A stretch of 7,066 nt of DNA, from NCBI GenBank assembly GCA_038245795.1, contig JBBRSC010000178.1:1-7066 (forward strand), in the 5' to 3' direction. Shown here one piece after another: positions 1-5,268 of the stretch. The notes beneath the pieces are model-generated. The model was not told where the DNA came from and made no database searches. It worked only from the letters and a program-made list of their open reading frames with translations. Source of the stretch: JBBRSC01 sp038245795 (lineage in GTDB: Bacteria; Actinomycetota; Acidimicrobiia; Acidimicrobiales; Microtrichaceae). Every line of letters begins with the position of its first letter. The stretch's first letter is position 1. Position numbers and translations under genes: made by a program.

Positions 1-444
1 AAAGGCCTTGCAGGAATCAAGGAGCTCGTCGGTCAACACCTCGGCTACAGCGAGTACATCGAGATCACTCAGGAACGAGTCAATCAGTTCGCCGAGGCGA
101 CCGGTGACCATCAATGGATCCACGTCGACCCAGTTCGGGCGAAGGACGGACCCTTCGGCGGCACGATCGCCCACGGGTACCTGACATTGTCGATCGGCCC
201 GCTGCTGGCACCGAAGGTCTGTTATATCTCCGGCCTTTCCATGGGCGTGAACTATGGATGCGGCAAGGTGCGATTTCCCTCTCCCGTGCCGGTTGGATCG
301 AAGCTGCGACTCGGCATCGAGGTCAAGGATTTCGAATCGACGGGCGCCGGGCAGGGCCAGATCACCTACGTCTACACCTTCGAGGTCGAAGGTGCGCCGA
401 AGCCGTCATGTGTGGCCGAGGTCATCGTCCGCGCCTACGAGTGA
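1..444 (+). CDS. MaoC/NodN-like (R)-specific enoyl-CoA hydratase, 5'-truncated by the window edge
   Basis: The reading frame is open from base 1 to a TGA at 442-444, giving 147 visible residues; the start codon lies just outside the window. This is a single hot-dog-fold hydratase-2 domain. The catalytic signature is plain: an FAEATGD...H segment at visible residues 30-41, with the presumed catalytic Asp36 and His41, followed by GPFGGTIAHGY at 50-60. The GDHQWIH version of the motif, the later KVRFPSPVPVGS stretch and the Cys-Val-Ala-Glu near the C terminus match the NodN/HtdZ (Rv0130-like) branch, whose members are about 150 residues. Only some 4-10 residues should therefore be missing. Known family role: reversible hydration of trans-2-enoyl-CoA to (R)-3-hydroxyacyl-CoA in the cytoplasm. 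The natural substrate cannot be read from the sequence. A 9-bp hairpin lies 7 bp after the stop, so the next gene is probably a separate transcription unit. Confidence 0.93.
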   Translation, partial: KGLAGIKELVGQHLGYSEYIEITQERVNQFAEATGDHQWIHVDPVRAKDGPFGGTIAHGYLTLSIGPLLAPKVCYISGLSMGVNYGCGKVRFPSPVPVGSKLRLGIEVKDFESTGAGQGQITYVYTFEVEGAPKPSCVAEVIVRAYE

Positions 445-451
445 TCCTCGT

Positions 452-481
452 CGGCTCAGCCCCACGTCCCGCGCTGAGCCG
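452..481 (+). terminator. GC-rich hairpin after the hydratase gene, possible terminator
   Basis: CGGCTCAGC at 452-460 is perfectly complementary to GCTGAGCCG at 473-481, giving a 9-bp stem with a 12-nt loop. It starts 7 bp after the stop codon and ends about 40 bp before the next gene's promoter-like element. No T-tract follows, so it is not a classical intrinsic terminator; T-less hairpins after stop codons are common in actinobacteria. Assignment is by position and structure only. Confidence 0.55.
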
Positions 482-519
482 GTCACAGGCGGCGCGCCAG
501 AACTCGACGATCGACGCCC

Positions 520-532
520 TACCCTGACGTGG
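520..532 (+). promoter_or_regulatory. -10-like element with leaderless start for the lipoprotein hydrolase
   Basis: TACCCT at 520-525 fits the actinobacterial -10 consensus TANNNT. Exactly six bases separate it from the GTG at 532, which would place the transcription start on the first base of that codon. No Shine-Dalgarno sequence precedes the start. Together this suggests a leaderless mRNA and favours GTG 532 over the adjacent in-frame GTG 529. I see no convincing -35 element. Confidence 0.5.
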
Positions 533-2145
533 TGCCACAATCGACGACACGTTCCAGGATCATCGCGATCAGTGTCCTCATCGGCATCATCGCTGTAGCG
601 GGCTGCGCCGGGAACGAACTCACATCCGACGTGGCGAAGGCCACGACCACCACCATTGCCAAGCCGACTCCGGGTCCGACCACGACAACCACCGTCGCCC
701 CTGGCCCGACCACAACACTGCCGGAGCCGGGGCCGCCGTCGGCGGCCAGTGGGTTCCCGGCTGATTGGCAGCCACAGCCGTTGGTCTATGCGGCGTGCAC
801 GTCGACCCCCGAGGCGCAGTGTGCGGATCTTGCCGTCCCGCTCGACTGGTCAACGCCGACCGGCCGCCAGATCACGCTCCGGCTGATCAAGTTCGCCGCC
901 AACGGCACCCCCGAGGAGCGGATTGGCTCGCTGGTCTCGAATCCGGGCGGGCCCGGCGGGAGCGGCGTCGACTTCTTGTCCACTGCACCCAACCCTTTCC
1001 CCAAAACCCTCCGCAAGAGCTTCGATCTTGTCTCATGGGATCCCCGCGGCGTGGGTGCATCGGCAGGGCTGACCTGTGGCTCCGGAGGCCGAGCGGCCTG
1101 GAAGCTCGACCTCGATCCCGACACACCGGAGGAGCTCGCGAAGCTCGACCAGGTGTCACAGCAGGGCTTCGCCGACTGCGCGACCGACCCCAAGGACTCT
1201 CCGCTCCTCTCCCACGTGGGCACCGATGACCAGGCCCGCGACCTCGAAGCCATTCGTCGTGCCGTTGGCGACAAGCGCTTGACCTACCTCGGGTTCAGCT
1301 ACGGCACGTATCTGGGTGAGCGCTATCTCGCGCTCTTCCCGGAGCGGGTCCGGGCGTTAGTGCTCGACGGGGTGGTCGACCCGACCCAGAAGTTGACCGA
1401 CCTCCTGACTGATCAGACCAAGGCCCAAGACGACGCGCTGGGTCGTATCCTCGAATCGTGCCGGAAGGTCACAGCCTGCCCGCTGACAGATCCCTTCACT
1501 CAGTACGACGACGTCAAGAACGACGTCGAGGCCGCCGGCCTCGATTCGTCGGCCGGCAAGAAATCGGTCGGGCCCGGAGAACTTGGCGTCGCGACCGCCT
1601 ATGCCACCTATGACCCGTCGAGCTGGACCTATCTCTGGGACGCCCTTGCCGCCGCCATCAAGGGCGACGGTCAACCCCTCCAGGATCTCGCCGACGCGTA
1701 TCACGACATCTCAGGTTGGACGTCGTACATGGCGATCAGCTGCCTTGATTCGGCGCATCCAACGACCCAAGCAGACTGGGCGACGTTCGTGGACGGACTC
1801 CGCAAGCTGTCGCCTCGCCTCGGCGGCAACACCGGCAACGAGATGCTGCCGTGCGCCACATGGCCGGTTCCTGCCAAGGATTCGACTGGCCCGGTGACCG
1901 GCGTCGGCGGGCCCGACGTTCTCGTGCTCGGCAACACCGGCGATGCCGCGACGCCGTATGCGGCGTCGCAGAAGGTTGCCAAGATGATCACCAAGGGACA
2001 TCTCGTGACCTTCAAGGGCGAGGGCCACACCAGCTATCCGCGGTCAGAGTGCGTGCGTGAAGTGACCAACAAGTACCTCGTAACGCTGGAGATCCCACCG
2101 ACAGACCCCACGTGCGACGACGCTGGCGCTAGCGGCGGAGTCTGA
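529..2145 (+). CDS. Secreted lipoprotein alpha/beta hydrolase, tripeptidyl-aminopeptidase (TAP)-like, peptidase family S33
   Basis: Predicted exported serine hydrolase of 538 aa (537 if translation begins at GTG 532, which fits the leaderless promoter better). Residues 8-25 form a basic/hydrophobic signal peptide ending in the lipobox VAGC, with Cys26 the predicted lipid-anchored residue. A Thr/Pro-rich linker follows at about 38-72. The alpha/beta-hydrolase fold then shows the oxyanion-region segment NPGGPGGSG (138-146), WDPRGVG (170-176), the nucleophile elbow GFSYGT with Ser257, the acid Asp472 in LGNTGDAATP and His500 in GEGHTSY. This domain order, including the C-terminal TAP-like domain, matches Streptomyces Tap/SlpD/SlpE and mycobacterial Hip1/CaeA. 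About ten cysteines in the exported part suggest disulfides. Known members are aminopeptidases or esterases in the envelope; the substrate here is unknown. The gene is flanked by acyl-CoA genes but has its own promoter-like element and no obvious link to them. Confidence 0.92.
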   Translation: MVPQSTTRSRIIAISVLIGIIAVAGCAGNELTSDVAKATTTTIAKPTPGPTTTTTVAPGPTTTLPEPGPPSAASGFPADWQPQPLVYAACTSTPEAQCADLAVPLDWSTPTGRQITLRLIKFAANGTPEERIGSLVSNPGGPGGSGVDFLSTAPNPFPKTLRKSFDLVSWDPRGVGASAGLTCGSGGRAAWKLDLDPDTPEELAKLDQVSQQGFADCATDPKDSPLLSHVGTDDQARDLEAIRRAVGDKRLTYLGFSYGTYLGERYLALFPERVRALVLDGVVDPTQKLTDLLTDQTKAQDDALGRILESCRKVTACPLTDPFTQYDDVKNDVEAAGLDSSAGKKSVGPGELGVATAYATYDPSSWTYLWDALAAAIKGDGQPLQDLADAYHDISGWTSYMAISCLDSAHPTTQADWATFVDGLRKLSPRLGGNTGNEMLPCATWPVPAKDSTGPVTGVGGPDVLVLGNTGDAATPYAASQKVAKMITKGHLVTFKGEGHTSYPRSECVREVTNKYLVTLEIPPTDPTCDDAGASGGV

Positions 2146-2181
2146 CCCGTGACCGATGATTCGGTGCCCCGCACGCGTCGG

Positions 2182-2194
2182 TAAGGTGACCCAA
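2182..2194 (+). promoter_or_regulatory. Weak -10-like element upstream of the acyl-CoA synthetase
   Basis: TAAGGT at 2182-2187 fits TANNNT and would start transcription near 2194, leaving a 5' leader of about 43 nt before the ATG at 2237. It lies in the 91-bp gap after the hydrolase gene. No recognisable -35 element is present, and a 6-bp motif of this kind occurs often by chance. Read-through from the hydrolase gene is an alternative. Confidence 0.3.
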
Positions 2195-2217
2195 CCAGAC
2201 GAGGCTCGGCGGTGGTC

Positions 2218-2233
2218 GAGGGGGAACAGGGGA
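2218..2233 (+). promoter_or_regulatory. Purine-rich ribosome-binding region deciding the ATG at 2237
   Basis: Two purine runs precede the ATG: GAGGGGG at 2218-2224 and AGGGGA at 2228-2233. Either can pair imperfectly with the anti-Shine-Dalgarno sequence. Their position supports ATG 2237 over the in-frame ATG at 2156, which would add 27 residues unlike the family and would lie upstream of the putative -10. Confidence 0.5.
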
Positions 2234-2236
2234 TCC

Positions 2237-3886
2237 ATGGAGTTCAATCTCGCGACCGTTCACGAGGCGATCGAGGACGCAACGCCAGACCGATTGTGTC
2301 TCGTGTTCCGCGAACGCGAACTCACCTATCGCGAGTTCGGCAACCGCACACGTCAGTTGGCCAACGCACTCGCCGCCCGGGGACTCGGTGCCCATCAGGA
2401 ACGGGCAACGCTCGCCAACCACGAGTCAGGCCAGGATCATCTGGCGATCTACCTCCACAACGGCAACGAATACCTCGAGGCAATGGTCGGCGCGTACAAA
2501 GCGAGGGTCGCCCCCTTCAACGTCAACTATCGCTACGTCGCTGAAGAACTCGAATACCTCCTCAACGACAGCGGAGCGCGGGCGGTCATCTACCACTCGG
2601 CCTTCGCCCCCACCCTCGAAGTTGTGCGCGCACAACTTCCCCAACTCCAGGTCCTGTGGCAGGTCGACGACGACAGCGGCAATCCATTGCTCGATGGTGC
2701 GAGCTGGTACGAGGACGCGCTGTCGGAACAACCGACAATCCTGCCCGACGCGCTCCGCGACTCGTGGTCGCCCGATGATCTGTACATGCTCTACACCGGC
2801 GGAACGACCGGCATGCCAAAGGGCGTGCTCTGGCGACAGGCCGACATCTTTGTGGCCGCAATGGGTGGCCGTGAACTCGGCACCGGTGCCGAATGGCCGA
2901 GCCTCGAAGCGATCCTTGATGTTGCCCGCAACGGTGGCGCAGCACTCATGCCGACTGCGCCGTTCATGCACGGGGCAGCGCACTGGATGGCCTTCAATGC
3001 CTTCACCGGCGGCAACACCATCGTGTTGCCCAACATCGTCGATCGGCTCGATGCTGACGACGTCATGAAGACCGTCGCGCACTATCACGTCAACATCGTG
3101 TTGATGGTGGGCGATGCATTCGGTCGGCCCATCCTCGACGCGATTCGGACCGGCCGGTACGACACGTCATCGCTGCTGGTACTGGTATCGGGCGGAGCGG
3201 CGTTGTCCGCTGGCGTGAAGAATGCACTGCTCGAGGCTCTCCCGACCGTCATCATCCTGGACGGACTCGGCGCCTCGGAAACAGGACAGCAAGGGTCGCA
3301 GATGACCTCGGCCGGACAGGACGCCTCGACTGGCGACTTCGTTCCCGGGCCTGGCATGTGCATCCTCAATGAGGACCTCACCGCGCTCCTCGAGGCCGGC
3401 CACGAAGGCATGGGATGGCTCGGGCAACAGGGACGGGTGCCCCTTGGCTACCTCGGCGATCAGGCCAAGACCGCCAAGACCTTTCCGGTGATCGATGGCA
3501 TTCGGTTTGCCGTGCCGGGTGACCGCGCCCAGCTCACCGCCGCGGGATCCTTGATCCTGTTCGGACGTGATTCAGTGACCATCAACTCCGGCGGCGAGAA
3601 GATTTTCGCCGAGGAAGTCGAGGCGGCGCTCGCCGCTCATCCGGCAGTCTTCGATGTCGTGGTCTGCGGGCGGCCCAGCGAACGCTGGGGAAACGAGGTG
3701 GTGGCGATCATCCGGATCGCCGAGGGCCACGACCCCGACGACGCATCGCTCCTGGCTGAAGCCGAGTTGCACATCGCCCGGTACAAACTGCCGAAACTCA
3801 TCGTCCGGCGCGACGCAATCATGCGGTCCCCATCCGGGAAGGCCGACTACCGGTGGGCCCGCGAGCAGGCAGTCAGCACCGACTGA
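2237..3886 (+). CDS. Acyl-CoA synthetase, FadD19-like fatty acid/steroid CoA ligase (AMP-binding family)
   Basis: This 549-aa cytoplasmic ligase would activate a carboxylic acid as acyl-AMP and transfer it to CoA. All core ANL-superfamily motifs are visible: the phosphate-binding loop YTGGTTGMPKG (186-196), GLGASETG (343-350), the ribose-binding Asp429 in VPGDRAQL, the hinge region GRDSVTINSGGEKIFAEEVE (443-462, with Arg444), and the C-terminal catalytic Lys535 in SPSGKADYRW. The start ATG 2237 gives the typical MEFNLA... N terminus. From memory, motif wording and length resemble mycobacterial FadD19/FadD17, enzymes that activate sterol side-chain acids; substrate specificity cannot be assigned from this. 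Compared with FadD19 as I recall it, residues about 51-67 appear longer by roughly 12. A 22-bp perfect palindrome sits over codons 128-134. The gene converges on an acyl-CoA dehydrogenase; the stop codon falls inside a tandem repeat. Confidence 0.93.
   Translation: MEFNLATVHEAIEDATPDRLCLVFRERELTYREFGNRTRQLANALAARGLGAHQERATLANHESGQDHLAIYLHNGNEYLEAMVGAYKARVAPFNVNYRYVAEELEYLLNDSGARAVIYHSAFAPTLEVVRAQLPQLQVLWQVDDDSGNPLLDGASWYEDALSEQPTILPDALRDSWSPDDLYMLYTGGTTGMPKGVLWRQADIFVAAMGGRELGTGAEWPSLEAILDVARNGGAALMPTAPFMHGAAHWMAFNAFTGGNTIVLPNIVDRLDADDVMKTVAHYHVNIVLMVGDAFGRPILDAIRTGRYDTSSLLVLVSGGAALSAGVKNALLEALPTVIILDGLGASETGQQGSQMTSAGQDASTGDFVPGPGMCILNEDLTALLEAGHEGMGWLGQQGRVPLGYLGDQAKTAKTFPVIDGIRFAVPGDRAQLTAAGSLILFGRDSVTINSGGEKIFAEEVEAALAAHPAVFDVVVCGRPSERWGNEVVAIIRIAEGHDPDDASLLAEAELHIARYKLPKLIVRRDAIMRSPSGKADYRWAREQAVSTD
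2618..2639. repeat. Perfect 22-bp palindrome inside the acyl-CoA synthetase gene
   Basis: GAAGTTGTGCG at 2618-2628 is followed without a spacer by its exact reverse complement at 2629-2639; the symmetry stops at 2617/2640. It covers codons 128-134 (Glu-Val-Val-Arg-Ala-Gln-Leu). The symmetry is directly visible; any function as an operator or cruciform is unproven. Confidence 0.85.
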
Positions 3887-3943
3887 TCGTCGGTTCAGAA
3901 GAGACTGATCGTCGGTTCAGAAGAGACTGATCGTCGGTTCAGA
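3881..3943. repeat. 22-bp tandem repeat, about 2.9 copies, spanning both convergent stop codons
   Basis: The unit begins GACTGATCG and ends TTCAGAAGA. Copy 1 is 3881-3902, copy 2 is 3903-3924, and a partial third copy of 19 bases is 3925-3943; all are identical where they align. Each copy carries a TGA on the plus strand and a TCA, which is TGA on the minus strand. The ligase uses the TGA in copy 1 (3884-3886) and the dehydrogenase uses the one in copy 3 (3939-3941). The unit also has CTGA...TCAG short symmetry (4-bp stem, 8-nt loop), too weak to call a terminator. With one unit the two stop codons would be only 12 bp apart, so the simplest reading is local expansion of a compact junction. 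Confidence 0.9.
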
Positions 3944-5180
3944 GCGGGAGGCCACCGGTCGCAGACTTGGTGGTTCCGTGATCCTTGTAGGCAGCAATGG
4001 TTCGCTGCGCGATGCGCATCTGATGGACCTCGTCGGCGCCATCGGCGAAACGCGCCCAGCGGGCCTGGGTCGACATGTGCGCCAGCGGCGTGTCGTTGGA
4101 GTAGCCGAGCGCACCGTGTACCTGGATGGAACGGTCAATGACCCGACCCAACATGTTGGCGACGAAATGCTTCGCCATCGAGACCTCCGACGAGAAATCG
4201 ACGGACGGATCCTTCTGCTTGGCATCGACCTTGTACGCCGCGTGAAGAACCATCAGCTTGGCCTGATAGAGCTCCAGAGCGGAATCAGCGATCATCCATT
4301 GCACGCCCTGCTTCTCCGCCAACAGCGACCCGTGACTGAATCGCTCCAGCGAACGGGCGACCATCATGTCGAGCGCCACCTCGGCCTGTCCGATCCAGCG
4401 CATGCAGTGTGCCAGTCGGGCGGGACCGAGTCGGGCCTGGCCCAGGAGATGCCCCTGACCTCGACCACCCAACATCTGGTCGTTGTGGACCCGCAGATCC
4501 TCGATGATGATCTCGCAGTGGTTGTGCCCGCCCGACATGGTGTCGATGTCTCGGATGTTGTTCCAGCCGTCCGCCGGTAGATCGATGATGAAGGCGGTAT
4601 TGGCGGCCTGGGGAATGTCGGGATTGTCCTCGGTGCGGGCGATGAGGATGGCGAACTTCGCCCCTTTGGCGCCGGACGTGAACCACTTGTGGCCGTTGAT
4701 GACCCACTCGTCGCCATCGGCGTAAGCCGTTGTTCGGATGAGTGTCGGGTCGCTCCCCGCCACCTCTGGTTCGGTCATGGCGAAACAGGAACGGGCGTAT
4801 CCGTCGCACAAGGGCTTGAGGTACCGCTGCGCCTGATCCTCAGTCGCCCAGTGCAGCAGCGTGTGCATGTTGCCCTCATCCGGGGCCTGCGCATTGAGCG
4901 CAAAGGAACCCATACGCGTTTTGCCGGCCTCAGCGGACACGGCCGCCATCTCGACGTGACTCAGACCCATGCCACCCCATTCGGTCGGCATGTGCGGCAA
5001 CCACACCTTGCGGTCTTTGGCAGCACCGCGCATCTCGAGGATTCCCTTGATCCACTCATCGCGGTCCCAGTTCTCCGCATCAGCACGAGCTTCGACGGGA
5101 CGAACGACCTCGTCCATGAAGGAGGCGATCCGGGCGCGGACGTCCTCGACGGCGGGGGGGAAGGTGAAATCGATGGCCAT
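3939..5180 (-). CDS. Acyl-CoA dehydrogenase, FAD-dependent, ACAD10/11-like
   Basis: This 413-aa protein has the three standard parts of the family. The all-alpha N-terminal domain occupies about 1-125. The beta middle domain contains CFAMTEPEVAGSDPT (132-146), which contacts FAD and substrate, and WVINGHKWFTSGA (159-171). The C-terminal helical domain has Arg280-Phe281, QVHGALGY (353-360) and FADGADEVHQMRIA (378-391). Known role: alpha,beta-dehydrogenation of an acyl-CoA to trans-2-enoyl-CoA, with electrons passed to electron-transfer flavoprotein. At the place where MCAD-type enzymes carry the catalytic Glu (YEGT motif), this protein has Asp380, a feature I associate with the ACAD10/11 and related bacterial FadE branch. 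Chain-length or sterol specificity is not readable. The ATG at 5180-5178 gives the usual MAIDFTF N terminus; no Shine-Dalgarno is evident. It is divergent from the methyltransferase gene, 87 bp away, and convergent with the ligase. Confidence 0.94.
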   Translation of the reverse strand: MAIDFTFPPAVEDVRARIASFMDEVVRPVEARADAENWDRDEWIKGILEMRGAAKDRKVWLPHMPTEWGGMGLSHVEMAAVSAEAGKTRMGSFALNAQAPDEGNMHTLLHWATEDQAQRYLKPLCDGYARSCFAMTEPEVAGSDPTLIRTTAYADGDEWVINGHKWFTSGAKGAKFAILIARTEDNPDIPQAANTAFIIDLPADGWNNIRDIDTMSGGHNHCEIIIEDLRVHNDQMLGGRGQGHLLGQARLGPARLAHCMRWIGQAEVALDMMVARSLERFSHGSLLAEKQGVQWMIADSALELYQAKLMVLHAAYKVDAKQKDPSVDFSSEVSMAKHFVANMLGRVIDRSIQVHGALGYSNDTPLAHMSTQARWARFADGADEVHQMRIAQRTIAAYKDHGTTKSATGGLPL

Positions 5181-5192
5181 CGACGAAGTCTG
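5181..5192 (-). promoter_or_regulatory. Possible leaderless promoter for the acyl-CoA dehydrogenase
   Basis: On the minus strand, CAGACT (5192-5187) lies exactly six bases before the ATG at 5180. It differs from the -10 consensus TANNNT only at the first base. No Shine-Dalgarno sequence is present upstream of the ATG, consistent with a leaderless transcript, but the imperfect match makes this tentative. Confidence 0.3.
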
Positions 5193-5221
5193 CCAGCATC
5201 ATGGCGATCGCGGGAACTGGT

Positions 5222-5242
5222 CCAACGCCGATCGGCCGTTGG
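5222..5242. promoter_or_regulatory. Quasi-palindrome in the divergent intergenic region, operator candidate
   Basis: CCAACG at 5222-5227 and CGTTGG at 5237-5242 are perfect inverted repeats. Inside them lies a 10-bp perfect palindrome, GCCGATCGGC, at 5227-5236; the two symmetry axes differ by half a base. Relative to the predicted methyltransferase start at 5268 the element spans about -46 to -26, where a bound protein could affect polymerase. Bound regulator, if any, unknown. Confidence 0.4.
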
Positions 5243-5255
5243 CGGACACGCGCCG

Positions 5256-5268
5256 TAGTCTGAACCCG
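5256..5268 (+). promoter_or_regulatory. -10 element with leaderless start for the menaquinone methyltransferase
   Basis: TAGTCT at 5256-5261 matches TANNNT and is followed by exactly six bases and then the GTG at 5268. This is the same arrangement as at 520-532. No Shine-Dalgarno sequence is visible. The transcription start is inferred to coincide with the first base of the GTG and would probably serve both menaquinone genes. Confidence 0.55.

Noticed and set aside
1526..1544. Hairpin TCGAGGCC-GCC-GGCCTCGA and nearby GACGTC copies inside the hydrolase gene
   Set aside because: Low-complexity GC-rich coding sequence with GCC/GAC codons; 8-bp stems of this composition are expected several times per window.
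2152..2165. Hairpin ACCGA-TGAT-TCGGT after the hydrolase stop as a terminator
   Set aside because: Only five base pairs and no T-tract; too weak to call.
2156..2236. N-terminal extension of the acyl-CoA synthetase from the ATG at 2156
   Set aside because: The extra 27 residues do not resemble the family, the ATG at 2237 gives the typical N terminus and has purine-rich sequence before it, and the earlier ATG precedes the putative -10.
2426..3088. Minus-strand open frame of 220 codons opposite the acyl-CoA synthetase
   Set aside because: Fully inside the ligase gene, with no conserved motif seen; explained by codon bias of the real gene.
3978..4580. Plus-strand open frame of 200 codons opposite the acyl-CoA dehydrogenase
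   Set aside because: It is a shadow of the dehydrogenase, with no family resemblance and no start context; the minus-strand protein has all expected motifs.
5154..5160. Seven-G run near the 5' end of the dehydrogenase gene as a phase-variation tract
   Set aside because: It encodes Phe-Pro-Pro in a conserved position for the family, seven bases is short for contingency loci, and nothing suggests this enzyme would be phase-variable.
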